Positions 53,065 to 62,419 of a stretch of DNA of 64,000 bases are shown piece after piece (position 1 is the first letter of the stretch; the number at the start of each line of letters is the position of its first letter). Position numbers and translations under genes: made by a program. The notes beneath the pieces are model-generated. The model was not told where the DNA came from. It did no database searches and saw only the letters and a list, made by a program, of their open reading frames with translations. Origin of the DNA: Pseudodesulfovibrio senegalensis. Its GTDB lineage: Bacteria; Desulfobacterota; Desulfovibrionia; Desulfovibrionales; Desulfovibrionaceae. The stretch is from assembly GCF_008830225.1 (NCBI RefSeq), contig NZ_WAIE01000001.1, positions 1,178,001 through 1,242,000 on the forward strand, read 5' to 3'.

Positions 53065-53298
53065 TCAAGCGCCTCCAGATGAATTTTCTCTGTAATTCTC
53101 GATACCTGCGATAACGGCCATATCGAGCGCACCTTTGCCCTGGTCAAGGAACAATTCCAGCTCCTTCTCAAGGAGTTCTTTCTGGTGCTGTTTGACTCGC
53201 TGATCTGCATCCTGGGCCAGGAAGCCACGGTAAAGCGTGGTAAGCGGTCTGGTTGTGTGAGTATGGAGAATCACGCAGAAACGCCCACTTGAAGACAT
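53065..53298 (-). CDS. Possible small helical protein
   Basis: This 77-aa frame has a helix-rich middle (QDADQRVKQHQKELLEKELELFLDQGKGALDMAVIAGIENY). The ribosome site is poor and the first 20 residues are unconvincing, so it may be a fragment or a chance frame. It lies between the integrase and the coiled-coil gene, in the same orientation. No family recognised. Confidence 0.35.
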   Translation of the reverse strand: MSSSGRFCVILHTHTTRPLTTLYRGFLAQDADQRVKQHQKELLEKELELFLDQGKGALDMAVIAGIENYRENSSGGA

Positions 53299-53479
53299 GC
53301 GCCGTCAGTGTAGATCATAACCGTGCTCATCTTGTCTGGGGTCTTTGATTATGATCAAGGGGACAATAAATCCCCGGTGTCTACCACTCAACGCGAAACA
53401 GGTTACATTCTGGCCTTTCAGAGTGTCGTGTCACGCGCTATCGTCTATAACACTCCGTATTTTAAGGCTTTACTTTAGT

Positions 53480-55138
53480 TTACTTGTTTTGCAACAAATG
53501 GCCGAGGTCCAGCCCTGGGTACACCAGCTTCTCAATACCCGCTGCCAACTGAGTGATAGGGTAAGCATCGCTGCCATATTTGCGCCCCTCAGTCCTGGGT
53601 GCATGTCCGGTTAGTGCATCACTGATTTGTTCCTCAACTCCACCTTCACGGAAGCCGTCCTTGGCTGCATGCCGGAAGGAGTGAAATACCTTGCGCTTGT
53701 CGGTGATGCCATGCTTTCTCGCGTATCTTCCCCACCACTGTGAGAATGACGCAGTGATCTGACCCTGGTTCGATCTGACCTCTGGAAATAGTCGGCCTTT
53801 CTTCATTGAGTTGGCGTACTTCAGGATACCAAGTTTAACCAGTTGAGGATGGATAGGGACGCGCCTCTTGGATGATTCGGTTTTACGCCGTTGACCTTCT
53901 CCAACCGTGGTCATGTCGAAGAAAGTGACGCCTCGCTCTTCCTTAATGTCCTCGACGGTCAACTGACCAATTTCCTCAAGTCGTGCGCCTGTGAATGCAG
54001 CCAGAAGGGGAAGCCAGTATGCTGCCTCACCACGTCCACCTATGGGGCGTTCTCCATTAGTGTAGACCGGGAAGCGAAAAATCTTGTTCATGTCCTCCAC
54101 GCTGTATGGAAGGCGTGTCGTTCCTTTCACTTTGGCTGCTTTGACCTTTACCTTGGATGCTGGGTTGTGATCGATGTAGCCGTTGTCCACAGCCCAACTC
54201 AGAATCGCACCTATTGCGCCGAGAGCTTTGTCATTGACGGTCCTGGGAGATAGTGTCCTGATATTTTGATTCTTGGCGGCGTACTCCAAAGCCTTTGGTA
54301 CGGTCATGCCTTTGAGTTTGCCTGTAAATCTTGAGGGTAACCGGAGCATGGCATCCTTGAAGTCTCTGACATGGGGCTTGGTAATCTCACCCACTGGAAG
54401 GTCTCCATGGAGTTCAGCGAATCGTCTGACATAAATTGCGAAATCTGTAGCTGTTTTTTTCGGTCCTCCTCCTGCAAGATGCTCTTTGGCCCACATTTTG
54501 TGAATCTCGGTGATGGTAGGCGTGGCGGCCAGGGGGTGATTCTTTTCTGCTGTGGGCATGGGGGCGGGTTTGGTAGGAGTCGGTATAGGCTGCCCACGGT
54601 GTCTTTCCCTCATGACTTTATTGGCTTTCACGAAGCCTTCCAACAGTTTCATTGTCAGCTTTTTGAAATCCTCTGTGTCTTTGTCCAAGCTAATGCCTTG
54701 TTCAGCTAGGAGTTCTTCGGCGTAGTCCTCAATGCTCTGTGTATCGCCTCTGGCAAGCCGTTCTCTTCCTTCTGACTCTAGGGTCTCCAGGAGTTCCTTG
54801 TAATCAGCATGCTCAATCTCACTCAGGCCGTTAGTCCGTTTGTCTTCATCTTCTTTGAGTTCATCGTAGTAGGCAATCGCTGCAAGCCGCTCAATCTCGA
54901 TCTGAGAGAGTTCCCTGATTTGAACAGTGGCATGCTTGCGGCGTTCTTCTGCAAACTCCTGATCAAGCTTCATGGTCTCAATACGGTATTTCTCCACAGC
55001 ATCATGGTAGTTGCTTGTGCGAAGACTGCGTGTGATTTCCTTCTTGCCGTACTGCTCTTGAAGGTCGACAGGCACCTTACGTCTGAGTTGATAGTTGTTG
55101 GTGCCTTTTCGCTTAGTCAGCCCTGGGTATTTTGCCAT
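53480..55138 (-). CDS. int: Tyrosine-type phage integrase
   Basis: This 552-aa integrase inserted the element into tRNA-Ser. The N-terminal YQLRRKVPVDLQEQYGKKEITRSL (arm-binding type) leads to a long helical region, a SAM-like core-binding domain (about 235-330) and the catalytic domain. Catalytic residues can be placed: Arg in TGARLEEIGQL, Lys in SSKRRVPIH, His-x-x-Arg in HSFRHAAKDGF, His in LTGHAPRT and Tyr in GRKYGSDAYP. The frame is open through the tRNA end to 55267; the ATG at 55138 (MAKYPGLTKRKG) is preferred. It is transcribed away from the tRNA. Confidence 0.93.
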   Translation of the reverse strand: MAKYPGLTKRKGTNNYQLRRKVPVDLQEQYGKKEITRSLRTSNYHDAVEKYRIETMKLDQEFAEERRKHATVQIRELSQIEIERLAAIAYYDELKEDEDKRTNGLSEIEHADYKELLETLESEGRERLARGDTQSIEDYAEELLAEQGISLDKDTEDFKKLTMKLLEGFVKANKVMRERHRGQPIPTPTKPAPMPTAEKNHPLAATPTITEIHKMWAKEHLAGGGPKKTATDFAIYVRRFAELHGDLPVGEITKPHVRDFKDAMLRLPSRFTGKLKGMTVPKALEYAAKNQNIRTLSPRTVNDKALGAIGAILSWAVDNGYIDHNPASKVKVKAAKVKGTTRLPYSVEDMNKIFRFPVYTNGERPIGGRGEAAYWLPLLAAFTGARLEEIGQLTVEDIKEERGVTFFDMTTVGEGQRRKTESSKRRVPIHPQLVKLGILKYANSMKKGRLFPEVRSNQGQITASFSQWWGRYARKHGITDKRKVFHSFRHAAKDGFREGGVEEQISDALTGHAPRTEGRKYGSDAYPITQLAAGIEKLVYPGLDLGHLLQNK

Positions 55139-55150
55139 GTCTTCCATGCC

Positions 55151-55185
55151 CTCTGGTGTAGCAGTCAAGTGTAGCAGTGGGCAAG
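55151..55185. repeat. Element-end (right) arm repeats
   Basis: TGTAGCAGT occurs at 55157 and 55170 (13-bp period), matching the pairs in the left-end blocks. The distance to the att core (about 62 bp) equals that at the left end. They lie in the leader of int, so integrase binding might also regulate int. Confidence 0.7.
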
Positions 55186-55189
55186 AAGA

Positions 55190-55234
55190 AACCCCTGCTA
55201 TCACTGGTCTTTCAATGATGACAGGGGCTTTTGT
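55190..55234 (-). terminator. Terminator of tRNA-Ser supplied by the element
   Basis: CCCCTG (55192-55197) pairs with CAGGGG (55222-55227), with further partial pairing inside. On the minus strand the stem ends in GGGGTTTCTTCTT, just downstream of the tRNA 3' end. Confidence 0.7.
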
Positions 55235-55239
55235 TCTCG

Positions 55240-55259
55240 TGGCGGAGAGGGTGGGATTC
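55240..55259. repeat. att core copy 4 inside tRNA-Ser
   Basis: The last 20 nt of the tRNA gene, identical to 45509-45528. The element's end restores a complete tRNA 3' half and CCA. Confidence 0.9.
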
Positions 55260-55335
55260 GAACCCACGTACGGGCTATTAACCCGTAACTCGATTTCGAG
55301 TCGAGCGCGTTACGGCCGGACTTCGCTACCTCTCC
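55240..55335 (-). tRNA. serU: tRNA-Ser(CGA)
   Basis: This 96-nt class II tRNA has CCA encoded. The acceptor stem GGAGAGG pairs with CCTCTCC, followed by discriminator G and CCA. The anticodon arm is CTCGA-CTCGAAA-TCGAG, giving anticodon CGA (reads UCG). A long variable arm (TTACGGGTTAATAGCCCGTA) is typical of tRNA-Ser, and the T-arm contains GGTTCGAATCC. It is the integration target of the island. The symbol follows the E. coli name for this isoacceptor. Confidence 0.93.
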
Positions 55336-55414
55336 ACATTGGCTCGGCACATGGCTGCGCTGAGCGGAGGATGTTTATAAACATACTCGCCGCAGGATGC
55401 AAGCGGGAATTGGC

Positions 55415-55915
55415 TCATTGTTTCCGGCGCTTGAGAAAAAAACGCTTGAGCGTATCCGCGCATTCGTTTTCCTGAACGCCACCCACATACCACATCCGGT
55501 GGTTGGCAAAGGGCAGGGCATGTCCCGAAAGGTTGGACACCAACGCCCCGGCGCGGGGGTCAGTAGCTCCGAACACCACTCCGGCCACGCGGGCGTGGAT
55601 GAGCGCACCCACGCACATGATGCACGGCTCCAGTGTCACCGCCAGTATGGTATTGCTCAATCGGTAATTCCCTATGGATTCGGCAGCATGTCGCAAACAT
55701 AATACCTCGGCATGTGCCGTAGGGTCATGCAGGCTAATGGGCTGATTGTGCGCACGAGCCAGCAGTTTGCCGGAATGGGAAAACAGGGCCGCGCCAATGG
55801 GTGCCTCGCCTACAGCGGCCGCACGGAAAGCCTCTTCAAGGGCAACATCCATGAAACTTCGCCATGAGCAGTCCTGCGGCGGCTCGGGTACGGCCATGCG
55901 CTGCACAGAGTCCAT
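55415..55915 (-). CDS. tadA: tRNA adenosine(34) deaminase TadA
   Basis: This 166-aa zinc deaminase converts A34 to inosine in tRNA-Arg. The active site is HAE in DPTAHAEVLCLRHAA (about residues 66-80) with the zinc Cys pair in LEPCIMCVGALIHARV (about 96-111). Length and the C-terminal part fit TadA rather than cytidine deaminase. It lies 3 bp after the purQ-like gene on the same strand. It is the first protein gene beyond the tRNA/island junction on the core side. Confidence 0.9.
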   Translation of the reverse strand: MDSVQRMAVPEPPQDCSWRSFMDVALEEAFRAAAVGEAPIGAALFSHSGKLLARAHNQPISLHDPTAHAEVLCLRHAAESIGNYRLSNTILAVTLEPCIMCVGALIHARVAGVVFGATDPRAGALVSNLSGHALPFANHRMWYVGGVQENECADTLKRFFLKRRKQ

Positions 55916-55918
55916 GTT

Positions 55919-56731
55919 CTACTGCGCCTTGAGGTATTTCACGCCAGCCTCCAGCAAGGCCATGCCGATTTCGTCGGTCACATCTCCACGCGTCCAGTGC
56001 GGATGATTGGTCGGATGGTTGAACGCCTCGGGGTGGGGCATGAGTCCCAGAATACGGCCCGAAGGGTCGGTCAGACCCGCGATGGCCAGCGGTGATCCGT
56101 TGGGATTGTATGGAAATTCCTGAGTGGGCTCCATGGATTCCGGATCGATATATTGCAAGGCAATCAAGTTGTTTGCCTTGATTTCTTCAAGTAACGCTTC
56201 ATCTTTTGGGATGATCTTTCCTTCGCCATGACGAACCGGAACATAGAGGGAGTCAATACCTTTGGTAAATACGCACGGAGAGTCCGCATTGGGCTTCAGA
56301 TGCACCCAACGGTCTTCATACCGCCCGGAATCATTGTAGGAAAGGGAAACCTGTCGTTCAAAATACTTGCCGCCTACGGCCGGGAGCAAGCCGAGCTTGA
56401 CCAACAGTTGAAAACCGTTGCAAATGCCGAGGATAATGCCGCCGCGATCGAAAAAGGCCTTGAGTTGATCCAGCAGGGCCTTGCCGTCATCGGTTTCGGA
56501 CCACCGCCACCTGTGTGCTGCGGCCTGGGCCGCCCCGAGGTCGTCCCCATCCAGAAAACCGCCCGGGAAGATCAGGTAATTATAATCATCCATTCGCGTA
56601 TGACCGGCGGAAAGGTCTGAAAAATATACGATATCTGCGGAATCAGCACCGGCTTCGCGAACAGTATGTGCGCATTCCTGTTCACAATTGGTGCCATATC
56701 CGGTAATAACAAGCGCGTTGACGCGGGCCAT
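55919..56731 (-). CDS. purQ: Phosphoribosylformylglycinamidine synthase subunit PurQ (glutaminase)
   Basis: This 270-aa class I glutamine amidotransferase supplies ammonia to FGAM synthase in purine synthesis. The start is MARVNALVITGYGTNCEQECAHTVREAGA, the nucleophile Cys is in GICNGFQLLVKLGLLP (about residues 105-120), and the catalytic His/Glu pair is in MPHPEAFNHP near 245. A GGGAGG site precedes ATG 56731; the longer frame to 56857 is not supported. No purL or purS is adjacent. Confidence 0.9.
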   Translation of the reverse strand: MARVNALVITGYGTNCEQECAHTVREAGADSADIVYFSDLSAGHTRMDDYNYLIFPGGFLDGDDLGAAQAAAHRWRWSETDDGKALLDQLKAFFDRGGIILGICNGFQLLVKLGLLPAVGGKYFERQVSLSYNDSGRYEDRWVHLKPNADSPCVFTKGIDSLYVPVRHGEGKIIPKDEALLEEIKANNLIALQYIDPESMEPTQEFPYNPNGSPLAIAGLTDPSGRILGLMPHPEAFNHPTNHPHWTRGDVTDEIGMALLEAGVKYLKAQ

Positions 56732-58544
<1,813 letters not shown>

Positions 58545-58549
58545 TTCGC

Positions 58550-59359
58550 ATGAACAGCGCGAAGCTTCACGAAAAATGCACGCAGAGACCGTTCATCATT
58601 GCCGGTCCCTGCGTGATCGAAAGCCGGGAAATGGCCCTGAGCACCTCCCGCGTCATCAAGAGCATTGCCGAAAAAACGGGCTTGACCATCATCTACAAAA
58701 GCTCGTTCGACAAGGCCAACCGGACCTCCGCGTCCAGTTACCGCGGCCCCGGCATTGAAAAGGGGCTGGAGATTCTTGCCGAGGTCAAGCGCGAAACCGG
58801 CCTGCCCATTATCACGGATATCCATTGGCCGGAACAGGCCAACCAAGTAGCCGAAGTGGCCGACGTGCTCCAGATTCCCGCATTTCTTTGCCGACAAACC
58901 GACCTTCTGGTCGCAGCGGCAAAAACCGGCAGCATCATCAATATCAAGAAAGGACAATTCCTTGCTCCCTGGGACATGGAAAATGCCGTGGAAAAGGTGC
59001 GCGCTGCGGGCAATGAAAAAGTCTGGCTCACGGAGCGAGGCTCCACCTACGGATACAACAACCTCGTGGTGGACTTCCGATCCATACCCATAATGACGGG
59101 ATTCGGCGTCCCAGCCGTGTTCGATGCAACGCATTCTGTACAGTTGCCGGGCGGACAGGGCGGTTGCTCGGGCGGACAACGCGAATACGTTCCGGTGCTG
59201 GCTCGGGCCGCTGTTGCCGCCGGAGCCTCGGGTGTGTTCATGGAAGTGCATCCGGACCCGGACAATGCCCTATGTGACGGCCCCAATAGCCTGCCGTTGG
59301 ACCAATTCGAACCGTTACTCGGACAACTCAAGGCCATATGGGAGATTGTTGATGCGTAG
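58550..59359 (+). CDS. kdsA: 3-deoxy-8-phosphooctulonate (KDO-8-P) synthase
   Basis: This 269-aa aldolase condenses PEP with arabinose 5-phosphate for the KDO of lipopolysaccharide. The start region [28 protein letters not shown] is the family signature. [27 protein letters not shown] and [24 protein letters not shown] are further hallmarks. It begins 5 bp after pyrG and overlaps kdsC by 8 bp. Confidence 0.95.
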   Translation: MNSAKLHEKCTQRPFIIAGPCVIESREMALSTSRVIKSIAEKTGLTIIYKSSFDKANRTSASSYRGPGIEKGLEILAEVKRETGLPIITDIHWPEQANQVAEVADVLQIPAFLCRQTDLLVAAAKTGSIINIKKGQFLAPWDMENAVEKVRAAGNEKVWLTERGSTYGYNNLVVDFRSIPIMTGFGVPAVFDATHSVQLPGGQGGCSGGQREYVPVLARAAVAAGASGVFMEVHPDPDNALCDGPNSLPLDQFEPLLGQLKAIWEIVDA

Positions 59360-59876
59360 TCCAGAAGATCGAGCGAAAAGCATCAAACTGCTCGTTCTTG
59401 ATGTGGACGGCGTTCTCACGGATGGGGGCCTCTATTACGACGACGATGGTTTGGCCTTCAAGCGTTTCAACGTGCAGGACGGCCTGGGCATTAAACTGGC
59501 TCAGGCGGCCGGCCTTGAAATCGCCGTTATCACCGGTTTGGACCAGAAACCCGTGGAAAAGCGTGTTCGCGAACTTGGCATTGAGCATTACCATGCGGGT
59601 AACCATAAGAAAGTACCACTTTTCAGGGAAATATGTGATTCGGTCGGTGTTTCTGAAGAACAGGCCGCCTTCATGGGCGACGACTGGATTGATGCTGGCG
59701 TCATGCGACGTGCTGGCTTGGCCATGAGCGTTCCCAACGCCTTGCCGGAAATTCTGGAATTGGCACATTGGGTGTCGGACCGCAGTGGCGGCAACGGGGC
59801 CGTGCGCGAAGCCATCGCCTTCATTCTCAGGCAGCGCGGCCAATTCGACGATCTCTGGCAGGAGTGGGCCGAATAG
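59352..59876 (+). CDS. kdsC: KDO-8-phosphate phosphatase (HAD family)
   Basis: This 174-aa HAD phosphatase removes phosphate from KDO-8-P. HAD motif I is [17 protein letters not shown] (nucleophile Asp near residue 17), motif II is ITGLDQK, and motif IV is [12 protein letters not shown]. The start ATG at 59352 lies inside the last codons of kdsA (overlap ATGCGTAG), which suggests translational coupling. The longer frame from 59124 is in the kdsA coding region. Confidence 0.93.
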   Translation: MRSPEDRAKSIKLLVLDVDGVLTDGGLYYDDDGLAFKRFNVQDGLGIKLAQAAGLEIAVITGLDQKPVEKRVRELGIEHYHAGNHKKVPLFREICDSVGVSEEQAAFMGDDWIDAGVMRRAGLAMSVPNALPEILELAHWVSDRSGGNGAVREAIAFILRQRGQFDDLWQEWAE

Positions 59877-60488
59877 ATGAATTTGCGTCCGATCTTTCTC
59901 TGGGGAGCCGTTTTTTTGTGCGGACTGATTTTTGGCTATCTTGTCAAAGAATTTGTTCACACGGAAACTAAGGATATGCCCGCCACAAGAACCGCCCCGG
60001 CAGAACGCACGGAACGTCCTGTTCTGGAAGACGCCGACGTGGAAGCAACGGATATTGAGCTGGTACAGGGGAAAGATGGCGCCCTGCAGTGGAAACTTCA
60101 GGCACGCGAGGCAAAATACGATCAGGACCGAAAGCTCGTTACCGTTGAAATGCCTCAGTTGACCGCCTTTTTTGGGGAAGACCGGCAGGAAGTATTCATC
60201 CGTGCGGATAGCGGCGACATTGATCAGAAAAACGACAACCTCACGCTGTGGGACAACATTGACGGACGATTCGGCATGTTTGCCCTCAAGGCACAGCATT
60301 TCGATTACATAGGCGCCATCGGCAAAGTCTTTCTCAAAGGCGGAGTTTCCGTTCACAGACCGGATCTTTCCGTAAACGCCACAGCTGTTGAAATCGATAT
60401 CGTAACGCGGGAACTGATTGCAGCAGGCGGCGTCGAAGCCACCATTATCCCCCAAAGTCTGGAAACAGGCTTCGAGCAGGAGAATTGA
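59877..60488 (+). CDS. lptC: LPS export protein LptC
   Basis: This 203-aa bitopic inner-membrane protein has one N-terminal helix (about residues 5-25, FLWGAVFLCGLIFGYLV). A periplasmic LptC/OstA-like beta-jellyroll (about 55-195) includes EATDIELVQGKDGALQWKLQAREAKY and the GDIDQKNDNLTLWDNIDG segment. It hands LPS from the LptBFG transporter to LptA. The gene is directly after kdsC, and the next frame starts 3 bp later. Confidence 0.88.
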   Translation: MNLRPIFLWGAVFLCGLIFGYLVKEFVHTETKDMPATRTAPAERTERPVLEDADVEATDIELVQGKDGALQWKLQAREAKYDQDRKLVTVEMPQLTAFFGEDRQEVFIRADSGDIDQKNDNLTLWDNIDGRFGMFALKAQHFDYIGAIGKVFLKGGVSVHRPDLSVNATAVEIDIVTRELIAAGGVEATIIPQSLETGFEQEN

Positions 60489-60490
60489 AC

Positions 60491-61429
60491 ATGAAATCGT
60501 GGACAGGCTTTTTCCTGAATATCGCCATTGCTTTTTTGGCTTTGACAATTCCGGCCATAGCCGCAGACTGGGGTGTTGTCCGTCAGGCTGACAGGAACCT
60601 GAACGTTCGCAAGGGACGTACCCCAAAAGCCGAACATGTTGTGACCCTGAAAAAAGGTGAACGGGTTCGAACAGATTTCCTCAAAAACGGATGGGTGGCC
60701 GTGTTCAGGATGAATCAGGCCGAACGCAAGGAATCTGCGGCTTTGGGATATGCCAACGTCAAGTATCTCAAACCCGTCAAAATGACGAAGCCCGCCGTTA
60801 CCCCAAAAGCCAAACCGGCAGCCAAGGTCGCCAAAAAACCAGTGGCAAAGCAGGCTCCGGCCCAAAAACAACAAAACACGCCTGCCAACCAAAAGAAACA
60901 GGTGGTCATGAAGCCGGGCAAACCTGCTTCTGGTGCCGGACAAGTCAAAGCTCCCGTGGATACGGTTCCGCCCGCAAATGACGAGGCTGTTTCCACGCCT
61001 TCCGGCGTTCCTGTGTCCATCACGGCCGAACGCATGACCTATGACGAAAATCGCAAGGTGGTCGCTTTTGTTGGAAACGTTATTGCCAAGCACGAAGGCC
61101 TGACACTCTGGGCTGATAATATTTCCGCGTATTTCTCCTCCAAGGACGGAAAGAAGTTTCAGGTGGACAGCATTGATCGGATCGTGGCCAGAGGCAATGT
61201 TCGGGCAAAAAAGGGAAAAACCTCCGGCTCCTGTGGCAAGTTGACCTATGATGTGGGCAAACGGGTTTTGTACATGGAGGAAAAGCCTGTGCTCAAGGAC
61301 GGTCCCAACAGCATCACGGGCGAGGTCATCCGTTACTATGTCCGGGAAAACAGGAGTGAAGTTGTTGGCGACAAGGGAAAGCGCGTGGAGGCCATCTTTT
61401 TCGCGCCCAAGGGATTGAAGGTACAATAG
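60491..61429 (+). CDS. lptA: SH3-domain plus LptA (OstA) LPS transport protein
   Basis: This 312-aa periplasmic protein has an N-terminal signal peptide (about residues 1-25) and a bacterial SH3-like domain (about 26-95: DRNLNVRKGRTPKAEHVVTLKKGERVRTDFLKNGWVAV). A Lys/Pro/Ala/Gln-rich linker (about 96-165) leads to an LptA/OstA N domain (about 170-312: SITAERMTYDENRKVVAFVGNVIAKHEGLTLWADNISAYF). LptA bridges LPS across the periplasm; the added SH3 part is unusual. AGGAGA at 60478-60483 fits ATG 60491. lptB follows. Confidence 0.85.
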   Translation: MKSWTGFFLNIAIAFLALTIPAIAADWGVVRQADRNLNVRKGRTPKAEHVVTLKKGERVRTDFLKNGWVAVFRMNQAERKESAALGYANVKYLKPVKMTKPAVTPKAKPAAKVAKKPVAKQAPAQKQQNTPANQKKQVVMKPGKPASGAGQVKAPVDTVPPANDEAVSTPSGVPVSITAERMTYDENRKVVAFVGNVIAKHEGLTLWADNISAYFSSKDGKKFQVDSIDRIVARGNVRAKKGKTSGSCGKLTYDVGKRVLYMEEKPVLKDGPNSITGEVIRYYVRENRSEVVGDKGKRVEAIFFAPKGLKVQ

Positions 61430-61430
61430 C

Positions 61431-62153
61431 ATGGAAGGTCTGGTCGCCGCGAACCTCAGCAAACGATACGGACAAAAAGAGGTTGTCCACAGCGTGAACC
61501 TGAACCTGGGCAAACAGGAGGTGGTGGGACTTCTCGGTCCTAACGGCGCGGGCAAGACCACGACCTTTTACATGCTGGTGGGGATCGTCAAGCCCAACAC
61601 CGGGGATGTTTCCTTCAACGGCCAAAACATAACTGACCAGCCCTTGCATGAACGAGCCCGCCTTGGCATCAGCTATCTGCCACAGGAAAGTTCTATTTTC
61701 AAAAAACTCACGGTTCGCCAGAACCTTGAAATCATCCTTGAACAGACCTCCATGACGCCACGCCAACAAAATGCCCGGGCCGAAGAACTCATGGATATGT
61801 TTACAATTTCCAAGTTGGCTGACCAGCCCGCCATGTTTCTATCCGGTGGCGAGCGGAGACGGCTGGAAATCGCCCGGGCTCTCATCCTCAACCCCAGCTT
61901 CATTCTGCTTGACGAACCGTTTGCTGGTATCGACCCCATTGCGGTTATCGATATTCAGGAAATCATTTCCGTACTCAAAAGTATGGGCATCGGAATTTTG
62001 ATTTCTGACCATAACGTGCGTGAAACGCTGAATATTTGTGACCGCGCATACCTCGTATACGAAGGTACGATTATTCTTGAAGGCACGCCGGAAGTCATTG
62101 TTCAGGACAGTCAGGCCAGACAGATTTATCTGGGCGAGGATTTTTGCCTCTAA
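61431..62153 (+). CDS. lptB: LPS export ABC transporter ATPase LptB
   Basis: This 240-aa ABC ATPase powers LPS extraction by LptFG. Walker A is LLGPNGAGKTTTFYMLVG (about residues 34-51), the signature LSGGERRRLEIARALI (about 140-155) and Walker B ILLDEPFAGIDPIA (about 160-173). The C-terminal EGTPEVIVQDSQARQIYLGEDF matches LptB. It begins 1 bp after lptA. LptF and LptG are not in the window. Confidence 0.95.
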   Translation: MEGLVAANLSKRYGQKEVVHSVNLNLGKQEVVGLLGPNGAGKTTTFYMLVGIVKPNTGDVSFNGQNITDQPLHERARLGISYLPQESSIFKKLTVRQNLEIILEQTSMTPRQQNARAEELMDMFTISKLADQPAMFLSGGERRRLEIARALILNPSFILLDEPFAGIDPIAVIDIQEIISVLKSMGIGILISDHNVRETLNICDRAYLVYEGTIILEGTPEVIVQDSQARQIYLGEDFCL

Positions 62154-62419
62154 ATCCATTCTCCTCCATTCCCTGTACCGGCTTCGTCCGGATTGTTCCC
62201 TTTTTCCCGAATTCCCGATTTACAGCGGCTGTGAACATTGGTACATTTTTTTCATGTAAAGAGTTTGATTTGAGGAAAAATAAAAGTCACAATAGGTTAT
62301 GTTGATTCAAATTTAGTATAATTCGTTCCTGCTCATTGCGGATTGCACGAAATCCATGCAGGATAAATAAAAAATAACAACAAGTTTTTCCCAACAGGAA
62401 AAATCGGAACGGTACGTAT
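62154..62419 (+). promoter_or_regulatory. Intergenic region before rpoN
   Basis: These 266 bp are AT-rich toward the rpoN side. A TATAAT hexamer at 62317-62322 is a fair sigma-70 -10 element, but the best -35 hexamer upstream is weak. No reading frame or hairpin terminator is convincing. rpoN may thus have its own promoter apart from lptB. Confidence 0.45.

Larger units (their letters stand above)
45509..55259. mobile_element. Integrated genomic island(s) in tRNA-Ser(CGA)
   Basis: The region runs between a 20-bp perfect direct repeat (TGGCGGAGAGGGTGGGATTC at 45509-45528 and 55240-55259), which is the 3' end of the tRNA-Ser gene. The inner part has a tyrosine integrase adjacent to the tRNA, a serine resolvase, a restriction-modification pair, KilA-N remnants and a podoviral protein. 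Base composition is visibly more AT-rich than the flanks. Two further att-like copies inside (46960, 47126) divide it into three pieces: 45509-46979, 46960-47145 and 47126-55259. Only the last has an integrase. No capsid, terminase or replication gene is seen, so it is a satellite-like or decayed element. Confidence 0.9.

Noticed and set aside
53280-53331. Short minus-strand frame beginning MSTVMIYTDGAC, like the start of RNase HI
   Set aside because: It stops after 19 codons, and the frame that overlaps it does not continue as RNase H. The motif is short enough to be chance.
55139-55267. N-terminal extension of the integrase frame through the tRNA-Ser end (starting MGSNPTLSATRTKAP)
   Set aside because: It is an accidental translation of the tRNA 3' end and the terminator; the integrase family starts near MAKYPG at 55138.
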